Source of the DNA: Rickettsiales bacterium
GTDB lineage: Bacteria > Pseudomonadota > Alphaproteobacteria > Rickettsiales > UBA1997
NCBI GenBank assembly: GCA_031268035.1
Contig: JAIRXW010000031.1
Span: 1 to 44,993 of the forward strand
DNA: 44,993 nt
Reading direction: 5' to 3'
Shown here: one piece after another, positions 16,873 to 26,058 of the stretch
Layout of the letters: each line of letters opens with the position of its first letter
How positions within the stretch are numbered: position 1 is the stretch's first letter
Position numbers and translations under genes: made by a program
The notes under the pieces: model-generated
Databases searched by the model: none
The model's input: the letters and a program-made list of their open reading frames with translations, nothing else
What the model was told of the DNA's origin: nothing

Positions 16873-18693
16873 CTACTCCTCCTCTTCGCCTCGGGAGTAT
16901 TTTTTCCTCTCCTGGGCCGAGAGATATTTTTTTCTCAGTCTCAGACTTTTAGGGGTGACCTCTAGCAGTTCATCGTCATTGATATAGGTTATCATCTGTT
17001 CCAGACTCATCTGTTGCGGGGGTGAAAGAATTATATTTTCGTCGCTGCCAGCAGCCCTTACATTGGTTAATTTTTTCATTCTCAGGACATTGACCACCAG
17101 ATCATTTTCTCTGGGATGTTCGCCCACAATCATACCCTCGTATACCCTGTCGTGGGGCCCTATAAACATTGTGCCCCTGTCCTGGATATTGAACAGAGCA
17201 TAGGGAATAGCCTCCCCCTGTCCATTGGATATGAGCGCATGTCTTCTCATATTTAAAATTTCTCCTCTGTATTCCTGGTAGGAATGGAATATTTTATGGA
17301 GTACGCCCGTCCCCTTAGTATCGCTCATGAATTCACTCTGATAGCCCAGCAGGCCCCGAGATGGCACAAACATAATTATTCTTGTTCTACCATAGCCACA
17401 GGGTTTCATTTCTTCCAATTCTCCCCTACGCCTACTCAATTTGTCCACTACGGGTCCACTGAACTTTTCATCTATGTCTATCACAACCTCTTCGATGGGC
17501 TCCAGTTTGTTGCCATTTTCGTCTGTTCGGAATAGAACTTTGGGCTTACCCACGGCCATCTCATAGCCCTCTCTCCGCATAGTTTCTATGAGAATTCCTA
17601 GCTGCAGTTCCCCCCTGCCGCCAACCTCGAAACTGTCCATATTGCCAGTTTCTCTGACGGTTATGGCCACATTACTCTCCTGTTCGGCGAAAAGTCTGTC
17701 TCTCAGTAATCTAGAGGTGATCTTTGTTCCCTCCTTTCCGGCGAGGGGTGAGTCGTTGACTGAAATGGTGATGGACATTGTCGGAGCCGTGATGGCGGTG
17801 GACTCTATTGGTTTTACTACCGAGGGATCACAGATGGTATCAGCTACCGTAGCTCGCTCAAGTCCAGCAATGGAAACTATATCCCCAGCCTCTATTGTTT
17901 CCACCGGTATTTTTTTTATTCCCCGGAACACAAACATTTTGGTTAGCCGCCCCTTTTCAACGGTGTCCCCGCTGAGGTTTATTGCCTTTATAGGCATATT
18001 TATTGTGGCTCTGCCGCTATGGACCTTTCCTATCAGCATTCTCCCCACATAGGAATTGTAGTCTAGTATCGTGGCCAACATGGAGAATGGAGCCTCTCGG
18101 TCAACCAGTGGCTCTTTCACATGTTCTAGCACCAGATCAAGCAGGAATTTCATATCTCCCCCACTATCTCCAATGTTTTTGATGCACCAACCATCTCTTC
18201 CCACTGCGTAGAGTACGGGAAATTCCAGCTGATCCTCATTGGCGTTCAGATTTATGAATAGATCAAAAATTTCATTCAGCACCTCTCCGGGTCTCGCATC
18301 GTTTCGGTCAATTTTATTTATAACCACAATTGGCCTTAGACCAAGACCTAGGGCCTTAGAGAGGACAAATTTTGTCTGTGGCATCGGTCCTTCGGCCGCG
18401 TCTACCAGCAGTATGACACCATCCACCATAGACAATACTCGTTCCACCTCGCCTCCGAAATCGGCGTGGCCTGGAGTATCGATTATGTTTATAACATTTC
18501 CGTTGTAGTTTATGGAAGTGCACTTGGCCAGTATGGTTATACCTCTCTCCTTTTCCAGGTCCCCTGTGTCCATAACCCTATCCTCGATTTTTTCATGGGA
18601 CATAAACGTCCCACTCTGTCTCAGCAGTTGGTCCACTAGAGTAGTTTTACCATGATCCACATGGGCAATTATTGCTATATTTCTTATGCTCAC
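16873..18693 (-). CDS. typA: Ribosome-associated GTPase TypA/BipA
   Basis: A translational GTPase of the EF-G-like family that acts in ribosome assembly and stress adaptation. A GTG start at 18693 with AGGA just upstream gives 606 residues beginning with the family-typical [15 protein letters not shown]; a 30-residue upstream extension from a TTG has no family support. The G motifs are [20 protein letters not shown] and VINKIDR. Family C-terminal segments such as [18 protein letters not shown] and [13 protein letters not shown] are present. The protein ends in an acidic tail (GEEEE). It is divergent from fabG. Confidence 0.95.
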   Translation of the reverse strand: MSIRNIAIIAHVDHGKTTLVDQLLRQSGTFMSHEKIEDRVMDTGDLEKERGITILAKCTSINYNGNVINIIDTPGHADFGGEVERVLSMVDGVILLVDAAEGPMPQTKFVLSKALGLGLRPIVVINKIDRNDARPGEVLNEIFDLFINLNANEDQLEFPVLYAVGRDGWCIKNIGDSGGDMKFLLDLVLEHVKEPLVDREAPFSMLATILDYNSYVGRMLIGKVHSGRATINMPIKAINLSGDTVEKGRLTKMFVFRGIKKIPVETIEAGDIVSIAGLERATVADTICDPSVVKPIESTAITAPTMSITISVNDSPLAGKEGTKITSRLLRDRLFAEQESNVAITVRETGNMDSFEVGGRGELQLGILIETMRREGYEMAVGKPKVLFRTDENGNKLEPIEEVVIDIDEKFSGPVVDKLSRRRGELEEMKPCGYGRTRIIMFVPSRGLLGYQSEFMSDTKGTGVLHKIFHSYQEYRGEILNMRRHALISNGQGEAIPYALFNIQDRGTMFIGPHDRVYEGMIVGEHPRENDLVVNVLRMKKLTNVRAAGSDENIILSPPQQMSLEQMITYINDDELLEVTPKSLRLRKKYLSAQERKKYSRGEEEE

Positions 18694-18961
18694 AGTTCCT
18701 ATGATGATTACCAAAACGGAAAATATTCCTCCGTTATAACTATAGATAAATAAAAAACAAGAAAGAAATTGGATGTAGAACAATAATAGACTATTCTTGT
18801 TGTTTTTATTATCATTGGTGTCGGCATTGCTTTTTCATGATTTAGCATATTTTTGTTTTTATTTTGAATTTAGAGGAAAATTCTCACCGTGTTTTGCCAA
18901 ATTATTATTGACTTTAATCTGTCTAGCGTTCAATTATTCATCAGCCCTATTAGATATAAAC

Positions 18962-19711
18962 ATGTCGTTAGATTTTGAGAATCAAAAAATTTTAATAACG
19001 GGTGCAACCGGTGGGATTGGCCAGGCCACTTCAATCCTATTCGCCAGACACGGAGCTACGGTCTGTCTCTGTGCAAGGAACCCCGACAAATTGCAGGAGT
19101 TGGCCAGTAGGATAAAATCCGAAGGAGGAGAACCCTATATCATTAGCTGTGATCTAGGGAACGCAGAGCAGGTTGAAGAAGTTTTCAGCACGCTAGATAG
19201 GGACATTGGTCCAGTTGATATTTTGGTTTCCAACGCTGGGATGACAAAAGATACGTTGTCCATTCGCATGTCCAGAGAAGATTTCAGAGAGGTGATCAGT
19301 GTTAATCTGGAGGCCACATTTGTTCTGAACAGAGAGGCTCTAAAGAGAATGATGAAAGCTAGGTATGGCAGGATCATAAATGTAAGTTCCGTAGTGGGTT
19401 TCACTGGCAATGCGGGGCAGGCAAATTATGTTGCTTCCAAGGCGGGCATCACTGGGCTTAGCAAATCTTTGGCTCTGGAGTTTGCAAATCGCGGTATCAC
19501 AGTGAATTGCGTTGCTCCGGGGTTTATCGAGACTCCTATGACGGATAAACTGACCGAAGCTCAAAAAAGTAAAATTATTGGCAGTATCCCTCTGGGCAAA
19601 ATCGGCAGGCCCGAAGATGTTGCCAATGCAATAGCCTTTCTAGCCAAAAGAGAATCGGGATACATAACAGGACAAACTATCCATGTGAATGGCGGCCTGT
19701 TTATGCCCTGA
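18962..19711 (+). CDS. fabG: 3-oxoacyl-[acyl-carrier-protein] reductase
   Basis: The NADPH-dependent ketoacyl-ACP reductase of type II fatty acid elongation. The 249 residues from ATG 18962 begin close to the cofactor loop TGATGGIG (13-20). NAG and the catalytic S143, Y156 and K160 (NVSSVVG, ANYVASKAG) follow, and the family ending GQTIHVNGG is present. The longer in-frame upstream reading (from 18797) is hydrophobic and unlike FabG, so it is left out. A TTGACT (18908-18913) with AATTAT 18 bases later is a weak promoter candidate. fabI at 40812 performs the later reduction in the same cycle. Confidence 0.94.
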   Translation: MSLDFENQKILITGATGGIGQATSILFARHGATVCLCARNPDKLQELASRIKSEGGEPYIISCDLGNAEQVEEVFSTLDRDIGPVDILVSNAGMTKDTLSIRMSREDFREVISVNLEATFVLNREALKRMMKARYGRIINVSSVVGFTGNAGQANYVASKAGITGLSKSLALEFANRGITVNCVAPGFIETPMTDKLTEAQKSKIIGSIPLGKIGRPEDVANAIAFLAKRESGYITGQTIHVNGGLFMP

Positions 19712-19730
19712 GAGGAGGCGTATTTTTCAG

Positions 19731-21137
19731 CTACTGCGGGAGTGGCAGGCGAACGTCCACTACTTCTCTCCGGTTGAGCTTTGTTCTCAGGAGAACACGA
19801 CCATATTTGTCTATCACCCCGCTTAGGCCGGAATTGGCTACCCGAATAGCTGGAATGTGATTTTCCAGAGCTCTAAATTTTAGGGCATCAAAATGTTGGT
19901 AGGGTCCGCTGGTTCTGCCAAGCCAGGCATCATTGGTTATGCTAACTATAAGTTTACCCCCCTTTTTTTTGTCCACAGAATCAATGAATATTGACTCATA
20001 GCATATGTTTGGGGAAAATGTTGGAAATCTATCATCAATTTTTATAACTCTGCCCTTCTCATCCGCTCTGGAAAAATTACCTATGCCGGTCAGTGCAGTC
20101 AGAAATTTAAATACATTGCTAAACGGTATAAATTCCCCAAAGGGAGTGAGATGGTATTTATCATAATAACCTATAATTTTAGCATTTTTAACTACAATGA
20201 GAGAGTTGTAAATTTTTCTGCCATTCCTTTCGATTCTTATAGCTCCAGTGATCAGAGTCTTGTTTCCGGCGAATCTATGACCCAGGATCTCCAGGAACTC
20301 ATTATTTTCATTGGAAAATACCGCGTAGGGGAGCGCGGTTTCGGGCCATACCACATAGTCAACATTGTCGGCTTCGGCCAAACTCAGAGTTAACATATTT
20401 TCTAGGATGTCAGCTGGCTGCTCGTGTTTATTTTTAACCTCCTGCGATAAATTTGGTTGAACCAGTCTAACCACATAGGATGAAAATAAGTGTTGGGCCC
20501 TTCCTAGTCTCAGAAAACCAAAACCCACAATAAAAACTAAAATAGAGCAATGAAAAATGGAGTACAGGCGGTATTTTCGATGTTTTAGTGCATAGGGTGC
20601 GCTATAGAACAGTAGCACAATGAATCCGAATAGATGGCTGCCAAAAATAGAGACGGTCTGTATCAGCGGTGGGCAGAAAGCTAGACTATAGCCTACCAAA
20701 TTCCAGGCGAAGCCTGTTGCGAGAACTCCTCGGGCATATTCAAAAATTGTCCAGAGCAGTGCGAAGACCAGTGTTCTGAAAAATCTGTTGTCCGAAAATC
20801 TGCCGAATAGCCATGTGAATAGGCCAGTTAGAGCGATGTAGCAGGCTAAAAAGGCTGGTATTATGGCTAGGGCGAGGGGAATTAGCCAGGCGTATTTCAG
20901 GGGCTCCACAAGGAGAGGGCTATAGAACCAATAGCAATTGCCCAAAAAATAACCGAAACCAAATAGCCAGCCACTTTTCAGAGCTTCGCTAGGGCTTTCT
21001 AGCGAATCCAGCAGTTCCAGGAAAAAATCCAGGCTAAAAAAAAATACTAAAAAAAAATAGGTCGGGGCAAAGGCGAAGGAAGACAGAAGGCCAAGCAAAA
21101 ACAATTTGCCTCGGGGGACTTTCCGCAGACCATTCAA
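19731..21137 (-). CDS. lnt: Apolipoprotein N-acyltransferase
   Basis: Adds the third acyl chain to lipoproteins at the inner membrane. The N-terminal half has about six to seven membrane segments, and the C-terminal half is a nitrilase-like domain with the triad E266 (WPETALP), K327 (YDKYHLTPFGE) and C379 (CYES), counted from the chosen start. That start is TTG at 21137, which has CAGAGG nine bases upstream and gives 468 residues. A GTG at 21209 would add 24 polar residues and overlap the upstream gene by 46 bases without a ribosome site. It follows the DUF2335-like gene and is probably co-transcribed with it. Confidence 0.93.
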   Translation of the reverse strand: MNGLRKVPRGKLFLLGLLSSFAFAPTYFFLVFFFSLDFFLELLDSLESPSEALKSGWLFGFGYFLGNCYWFYSPLLVEPLKYAWLIPLALAIIPAFLACYIALTGLFTWLFGRFSDNRFFRTLVFALLWTIFEYARGVLATGFAWNLVGYSLAFCPPLIQTVSIFGSHLFGFIVLLFYSAPYALKHRKYRLYSIFHCSILVFIVGFGFLRLGRAQHLFSSYVVRLVQPNLSQEVKNKHEQPADILENMLTLSLAEADNVDYVVWPETALPYAVFSNENNEFLEILGHRFAGNKTLITGAIRIERNGRKIYNSLIVVKNAKIIGYYDKYHLTPFGEFIPFSNVFKFLTALTGIGNFSRADEKGRVIKIDDRFPTFSPNICYESIFIDSVDKKKGGKLIVSITNDAWLGRTSGPYQHFDALKFRALENHIPAIRVANSGLSGVIDKYGRVLLRTKLNRREVVDVRLPLPQ

Positions 21138-21163
21138 GAAAAACACCCTCTGTTTCTGATTTA

Positions 21164-21811
21164 TTAACCTTTGCTGGGAGTTTTTAATTTTGAAGGGGAA
21201 GCCCCCCACTCATTATGTTTTCTGTAATTTTTCCTAAGACACCTAGTCAGGAGAACCATGCTCAGCATCAGAGAGGAAAATGCAAAACATAGCACATAGG
21301 CTTCTTTTCTATGCCCTGCCTTTATAAGACTAAATGTATTCCAGATAAAGAACAGAGACGAGATGAGACCAAACGTCTGACCCCTTCTGTAGTTGTGCAT
21401 GCTGTCTCTTTGGACTTCGTGTCTATGCTCCTGTTCTTTCTTCACAAAGTTTGACAGCTCCCTGGCCATGCCAGAATTTCTATATTTAGCGAGTATATCT
21501 GGGGGTGGTAGAAAGACATTTTCCTCATCGTCGGAGGTGTCATTCTCAGCTTTATAGATTAAATTCGCATTTTTTGTTTCTTTCATTTTGTCCGATGCTC
21601 CTGTAATATTTTTAATTATGTCACCAACAGTCCCTAGATCCTCTAGAAAATCATCTCTGGGATAGCAATTGCTATCGCCGGTATCTCCTAGATTGGCAAA
21701 TAGAAAATGGGAAGTCATTCCCTCGATAAAATCTCTAATCATTAGTGGGACCGTACATTTAGGAAAAATTTTAGAAAAAAGAAATAAAAATTCAATGGAT
21801 TCTTCGGACAT
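21164..21811 (-). CDS. DUF2335-like membrane protein
   Basis: Not a characterised protein. The 215 residues (ATG at 21811; an in-frame TTG lies at 21820) have a polar N-terminal two thirds. A charged helix (ELSNFVKKEQEHRHEVQRDS), an RRGQTFGL turn and two membrane segments (about 150-190) end the protein, with a basic tail. The pattern H-R-H-E, then R-R-G-Q before paired membrane helices, is what I know of the DUF2335 family, whose function is unknown. That assignment is by memory of the family pattern. No ribosome site is clear. The stop at 21164 precedes lnt by 26 bases. Confidence 0.65.
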   Translation of the reverse strand: MSEESIEFLFLFSKIFPKCTVPLMIRDFIEGMTSHFLFANLGDTGDSNCYPRDDFLEDLGTVGDIIKNITGASDKMKETKNANLIYKAENDTSDDEENVFLPPPDILAKYRNSGMARELSNFVKKEQEHRHEVQRDSMHNYRRGQTFGLISSLFFIWNTFSLIKAGHRKEAYVLCFAFSSLMLSMVLLTRCLRKNYRKHNEWGASPSKLKTPSKG

Positions 21812-21895
21812 CTTCGGCAATTATTACAATATATTATTATTTTCATCTGCGCGTCTGTTCGGAATGCCGCTAATATGTACAATTCTAAATTATCC

Positions 21896-21924
21896 TTGAC
21901 TTATAATAGGTTCCTTTTTAGCAT
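21896..21924 (+). promoter_or_regulatory. Candidate promoter of the tRNA-Val/tRNA-Asp pair
   Basis: TTGACT (21896-21901), a 17-base spacer and TAGCAT (21919-21924) place the transcript start about five bases before the mature tRNA-Val 5' end. Confidence 0.45.
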
Positions 21925-21935
21925 TTCACCGCTGT

Positions 21936-22012
21936 GGGCGATTAGCTCAGCTGGTCAGAGCATCTGCCTTACAAGCAGGTGGTCATAAGTTCGAATCTTA
22001 TATCGCCCACCA
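21936..22012 (+). tRNA. tRNA-Val (anticodon TAC)
   Basis: A full cloverleaf can be drawn: acceptor GGGCGAT pairs with ATCGCCC, the D arm is GCTC/GAGC, the anticodon stem CTGC/GCAG (loop CTTACAA) carries TAC, and the T arm has loop TTCGAAT. The CCA end is encoded (22010-22012). It is followed 20 bases later by tRNA-Asp. Confidence 0.97.
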
Positions 22013-22032
22013 GTAGTTGCGGATGTGGAGAT

Positions 22033-22109
22033 GCGGATGTAGCTCAGTTGGTTAGAGCGCTTGCCTGTCGAGCAGGAGGTCGCGAGTTCAAGTCTCGTCG
22101 TCCGCGCCA
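22033..22109 (+). tRNA. tRNA-Asp (anticodon GTC)
   Basis: Acceptor GCGGATG pairs with CGTCCGC (one wobble), the D arm is GCTC/GAGC, the anticodon loop CTGTCGA carries GTC, and the T arm loop is TTCAAGT. CCA is encoded at 22107-22109. Probably co-transcribed with tRNA-Val and perhaps with xseA, which starts 50 bases later. Confidence 0.97.
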
Positions 22110-22159
22110 GTGGTTCTCCATCTTCGGTTCACCTGATAGTTTTGTTGTGGGAAAGATTA

Positions 22160-23269
22160 ATGAAGTTGATACCAGAGTACACAGTTTCGGAGTTGGTCAA
22201 AAGCATCAAAATGATTCTTGAGGGTGCACTCTACTACGTAAAAGTTACCGGCGAGGTAAGCAACACCAAAGTATCATCAGCTGGCCATGTGTATTTCTCT
22301 CTGAGGGATACTGATAGTACCATTAATGCTGTGTTTTTTGCTGGCTCCAGAAACAATTCAGGATTTAGACTGGAGGATGGCCTAATGATCGTCCTCTATG
22401 GTCGTCTAACAATCTACGAAAGCAGATCTGTCTACCAAATAATAGCTGAAAATTTGGAAATAGGCGGCATTGGTTCTCTGCTCAGACTGATCGAGGAGAG
22501 AAAGAACAAATTAAAAGCCGAGGGTCTATTCGATCTGAAAAAATTAATTCCCAAAAACATTAGGAAAGTTGGTCTAATAACGGCTCCAGGGGGAGCAGCC
22601 ATTAGAGACATTGAAATCAGTCTGGTTGATAGGGTCCCTATTGATGATATCATACTGTATCCCTCACTGGTGCAGGGTCAGAGTGCTGACGTTGCCCTAG
22701 TTGGAGGTATCAGATATTTTAATGATTTTGAACCAACCGACGTCATAGTGATAACTAGAGGCGGTGGTTCCACAGAGGATCTCATGTGTTTCAATAGTGA
22801 ACTTCTAGCGAGAGAGATATTTAAATCTAAAATTCCAGTGATAACGGCCATAGGCCACGAGATAGATTGGACCATAGCTGACTATGTGGCGGATCTGAGA
22901 CTGCCAACCCCAACGGCAGTGGCCAGTTTTCTAAGCCCTCTGAAAAGGGACGCAGCTCTGAGGTTAGATAGAACTTTCAGAAGGATTCTCAAAAATATTA
23001 TCCTACGGCTAGATGATTTTGAAGCTAAAATTAAATGCATCTACAGTGATGTAAAAAGCGCAGTGGTCTATATTCTCAGCAGAAAACTTTCCATCTTCGA
23101 AAATTTGGAGCGAAGACTGTTGGTTTTCGATAGGAGAAAAATTCTTCGGCGAGGCTATGCCCTAGTGCGTAAACGGGGCATAGTGGTCACTCGCGATACC
23201 TCTCTTTCTGTAGGAGACAGGCTGGAGGTGGAAATTTTCGGCAAAAAATTTGACGTTGCCGTCCTATGA
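22160..23269 (+). CDS. xseA: Exodeoxyribonuclease VII large subunit
   Basis: The catalytic subunit of exonuclease VII, which degrades single-stranded DNA from both ends. From ATG 22160 (GGGA upstream) it has 369 residues. An OB-fold of the family (YTVSELVKSIKMILEG, VTGEVSNTKVSSAGHVYFSLRD) is followed by the nuclease core with VGLITAPGGAAIRDI, ITRGGGSTEDL and TAIGHEIDWTIAD. The C-terminal segment RGYALVR closes the protein. The helical coiled-coil part is short compared with the roughly 450-residue E. coli protein. Upstream in-frame sequence overlaps tRNA-Asp and is excluded. The small subunit xseB is not seen in the window. Confidence 0.92.
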   Translation: MKLIPEYTVSELVKSIKMILEGALYYVKVTGEVSNTKVSSAGHVYFSLRDTDSTINAVFFAGSRNNSGFRLEDGLMIVLYGRLTIYESRSVYQIIAENLEIGGIGSLLRLIEERKNKLKAEGLFDLKKLIPKNIRKVGLITAPGGAAIRDIEISLVDRVPIDDIILYPSLVQGQSADVALVGGIRYFNDFEPTDVIVITRGGGSTEDLMCFNSELLAREIFKSKIPVITAIGHEIDWTIADYVADLRLPTPTAVASFLSPLKRDAALRLDRTFRRILKNIILRLDDFEAKIKCIYSDVKSAVVYILSRKLSIFENLERRLLVFDRRKILRRGYALVRKRGIVVTRDTSLSVGDRLEVEIFGKKFDVAVL

Positions 23270-23312
23270 ACGATTTAAAAATTTATCTCCTATTTTTTTC
23301 TGGTGGATCGGA

Positions 23313-23543
23313 ATGAGTAAGCTTATCCAACGTATCCGCCTTATTCCGAACGCTAAACACAATAGAATTATTGGTGGCTATGGGGAACAGCTAAAAGTCA
23401 CAGTGACAGCTCCGGCTCTAGATAATAGAGCCAACGAGGCTCTGGTGGAACTTCTCGCCTCAGAATATGGTCTAGCAAAGTCCCACGTAAAAATAGTGGC
23501 CGGTCTTAGAAGCAAAAACAAAGTCGTTGAGATTGATAGATAA
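23313..23543 (+). CDS. DUF167 (YggU-like) family protein
   Basis: A 76-residue protein from ATG 23313, which has a GGATCGGA purine stretch directly upstream. It shows the whole DUF167 pattern: RLIPNAKHNRI, LKVTVTAPALDNRANEAL, then HVKIVAGLRSKNKVVEI. The family is widespread, small and of unknown role. It starts 43 bases after the xseA stop and is probably in the same transcript. An in-frame TTG upstream within xseA would add a hydrophobic leader not seen in the family. Confidence 0.85.
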   Translation: MSKLIQRIRLIPNAKHNRIIGGYGEQLKVTVTAPALDNRANEALVELLASEYGLAKSHVKIVAGLRSKNKVVEIDR

Positions 23544-23598
23544 ACTAAAAATCCCTATCCGCTGTGAAAATGAGAGAGCAAACCCAGAATGAAGAGTT

Positions 23599-23627
23599 CC
23601 AGGAGCCGAGGGCTAGTCGGTTCCTGG
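23599..23627. terminator. 11-bp hairpin between converging DUF167 and nrdD
   Basis: CCAGGAGCCGA (23599-23609) pairs with TCGGTTCCTGG (23617-23627) around a seven-base loop, with one G-U pair. An outer AAACCCAG/CTGGGTTT pairing is possible as an alternative. It may serve both converging transcripts. There is no long T-run on either strand, so intrinsic termination is uncertain. Confidence 0.4.
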
Positions 23628-23633
23628 GTTTCA

Positions 23634-25754
23634 TCAGCATGATTTGAATAAAACTCTTTCGGTGTGTTCGCCCTTTTTGCCTATGTTAAAGCTATCTAGT
23701 GGACGGTGATAGCCCATAACTCTAGTCCAAACTTGGGTTTTTTTATTACACTGGGGGCAGGTGAATTGTTCTCCGTTAAGGTACCCATGGGTTGTGCAGG
23801 TGGAAAACACTGGAGTTATGGTTATGTAGGGCAATTTATAGGCAGTTAAAACCTTTCTAACCAGATTTTTTGCCGCCTCTCCGCTAGGCAGTTTTTCACT
23901 CATGTACAGGTGCAGCACTGTGCCGCCAGTGTACTTACACTGGAGATTATTTTGCAAATCAAGGGCTTCGAAGGGGTCATCGGTGTAATTTGCTGGAACC
24001 TGGCTGCTGTTTGTGTAGTAAATATTATCCCCAAAACCAGCCTGGATGATATCGGGAAATCTTTTTTTATCTATTTTTGCGAATCTATAGGTCGTCCCTT
24101 CGGCCGGCGTTGCCTCCAAATTATACATGTTTCCCGTTTCTTCCTGATATTTTTTCAGTCTAGTGCGGATAAACTCGAGAATCTCTATGCTAAAATTTAT
24201 GCCCTCGGCAGATGTCACATCTAGACTGTCGTGGGTAAAGTTTCGGATCATTTCATTCATTCCATTAACACCTATGGTACTGAAGTGGTTTTTAAATCCT
24301 TTGAGATATCTCTTCGTGTAGGGATAAAAATCTCTATCATAGAGTTCCTGAACAAATACCCTCTTCTTCTCAAGAGTGGATTTTGCCAAATCCATCAACC
24401 TGCTGAGTCTGAACAGCAGAGCATCTCTGTTGTCCTTACAGAGATAGCCGAGTCTAGCCATATTTATGGTCACCACGCCTATGGAACCGGTCATCTCAGC
24501 AGATCCAAATAGGCCGTTGCCTCTCTTTAGCAGCTCTCTCAGATCTAGCTGCAACCGGCAGCACATACTTCTCACATTATTGGGCTTATAGGCTTCGGGG
24601 TTCGGTACCATTTCTCCTTTCTCATTTTTTATATATTGACTCCCGAGAAAATTTTGGAAATAGGAGCTGCCAATTTTAGCTGTATTTTCAAATAGAGCCC
24701 TGGCAGCCTCGGTATCCCAATTGAAATCTTCCGTTATGTTCACCGTTGGTATTGGGAAAGTGAATGGCTGTTCGTCTCGATCACCATTTGTCATGACTTC
24801 GTAGTAGGCTATGTCAATCAGCTCCAATTCCCTCTGGAAATGCCTATAGGTTAATTCTTCCAGCGAATTAACTCCTCTTTCTTTGGCTTTTTTCAAAAGG
24901 GTCTCATCGTTTATACCCTTGAATATGTGTGCGCCATTGCGCGTTGGTATCTGGTCAGCCAGATCCTTCGGAACTGTAAAGTCCATAGTTATGTTAGTGA
25001 ACGGAGACTGACCCCAGCGAGCTGGCACATTCAAATTAAATACAAAGCTGCTGATAGCCTCCTTTATCTCCCTGGGACTCAGACAATCTTTAAAAACATA
25101 GGGAGCCAGGTAGGTGTCGAAGGACGAAAATGCTTGCGCTCCAGCCCACTCGGACTGCAATATTCCTAAAAAGTTTGCCATCTGTCCAAGGGCGCTTCTG
25201 AAATGACCTGGCGCCCTAGAGGAAACTCTTCCGGCAACTCCATTGAAACCCTCATCCAGTAGAGCTCTGAGAGACCAACCCGCACAGTAGCTCGTTAGAC
25301 AGTCGAGGTCGTGTATGTGATAATCTCCATCCCTATGGGCGGCTCCCTCCTCTTCAGAGTAGACATTATCTAGCCAATAGTTAGCTATTAGCTTTCCAGA
25401 TATGTTGCTGACCAGTCCAGCATTGCTATAGCCAACATTGGCATTAGCGTTTATTCTCCAGTCCTCTTTATCTATGTACTCCTGTATAGAAATTTTGGAA
25501 CTTACTTTTGTGTCTCTCTCTATTTTTTTATCAAAGGATATCTTTATAAATTCTTCTAGAACCTTCGTCAATCCAAGTTTTACCATAGTGTTTTTAATTA
25601 CTTCCTCCATCCTGCTGTAATCTTTTTCCTGGCCCTCCTCCAGCTCTATAGTTTCAAAAACTCTATAGAAATCAGATAGGGAACCTTCCTTTGCTTTTCT
25701 AAAAGCCGCTGCCACCTTGTCTCTTATGATGGGTAAAAGAAAAATTTTATTCAT
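23634..25754 (-). CDS. nrdD: Anaerobic (class III) ribonucleoside-triphosphate reductase
   Basis: Makes deoxyribonucleotides from NTPs with an oxygen-sensitive glycyl radical. The C-terminal radical loop RVMGY (G681) is clear, preceded by zinc-site cysteines CTTHGY and CPQC. The core motifs HIHDLDC, GRVSSRAPGHF and MTGSIGVVTINMARLG are present. The 706 residues from ATG 25754 match family length. That start is preferred because a promoter (25780-25808) overlaps the alternative TTG at 25793. The usual N-terminal nucleotide-binding hairpin of the ATP-cone is not recognisable, though its later helices may remain. The activating enzyme gene nrdG is not next to it. Confidence 0.92.
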   Translation of the reverse strand: MNKIFLLPIIRDKVAAAFRKAKEGSLSDFYRVFETIELEEGQEKDYSRMEEVIKNTMVKLGLTKVLEEFIKISFDKKIERDTKVSSKISIQEYIDKEDWRINANANVGYSNAGLVSNISGKLIANYWLDNVYSEEEGAAHRDGDYHIHDLDCLTSYCAGWSLRALLDEGFNGVAGRVSSRAPGHFRSALGQMANFLGILQSEWAGAQAFSSFDTYLAPYVFKDCLSPREIKEAISSFVFNLNVPARWGQSPFTNITMDFTVPKDLADQIPTRNGAHIFKGINDETLLKKAKERGVNSLEELTYRHFQRELELIDIAYYEVMTNGDRDEQPFTFPIPTVNITEDFNWDTEAARALFENTAKIGSSYFQNFLGSQYIKNEKGEMVPNPEAYKPNNVRSMCCRLQLDLRELLKRGNGLFGSAEMTGSIGVVTINMARLGYLCKDNRDALLFRLSRLMDLAKSTLEKKRVFVQELYDRDFYPYTKRYLKGFKNHFSTIGVNGMNEMIRNFTHDSLDVTSAEGINFSIEILEFIRTRLKKYQEETGNMYNLEATPAEGTTYRFAKIDKKRFPDIIQAGFGDNIYYTNSSQVPANYTDDPFEALDLQNNLQCKYTGGTVLHLYMSEKLPSGEAAKNLVRKVLTAYKLPYITITPVFSTCTTHGYLNGEQFTCPQCNKKTQVWTRVMGYHRPLDSFNIGKKGEHTERVLFKSC

Positions 25755-25779
25755 ACAAACGAAAAAATACGATGATTCG

Positions 25780-25808
25780 ATACTAGGCGACAATACTTTT
25801 CATTACAA
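25780..25808 (-). promoter_or_regulatory. Candidate nrdD promoter
   Basis: On the minus strand TTGTAA (25803-25808) and TAGTAT (25780-25785) are 17 bases apart, about 25 bases upstream of the nrdD ATG. Confidence 0.4.
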
Positions 25809-25997
25809 GGAGGGAAAAAATACTTTATTTAGAAGACATCTATTGACATCAAATTCGGGTTATTTCCCCAGTTTAATGCGGCCAGTATTGTTTTTATTTA
25901 TCGTCAGTGGGATTTAAAATATTTTTGTTGTCGCAATAAAACTAGCGTTTTTTTAGGTATTACACTGTTTTTTTAATTTTTAACGGGAGAGTACCTC

Positions 25998-26026
25998 TTG
26001 ATTTTTATCAAAAAATTTGTTATTGT
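25998..26026 (+). promoter_or_regulatory. Candidate promoter of the Lys/Glu-rich gene
   Basis: TTGATT (25998-26003) and TATTGT (26021-26026) with a 17-base spacer place transcription start near 26033. This supports the ATG at 26059 and excludes an upstream TTG at 26017. Confidence 0.4.
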
Positions 26027-26058
26027 GCTCGCAATTAGAAAACTATAGGGAGCAAATT

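Noticed and set aside
18694..18783. 30-residue N-terminal extension of typA from a TTG
   Set aside because: The GTG at 18693 gives the family N-terminus and length and has AGGA upstream.
18797..18961. Hydrophobic N-terminal extension of fabG
   Set aside because: FabG family proteins start next to the TGATGGIG loop, and a promoter-like site lies inside the extension.
22061..22159. Upstream start of xseA
   Set aside because: It would overlap tRNA-Asp; the ATG at 22160 has a ribosome site and the family N-terminus.
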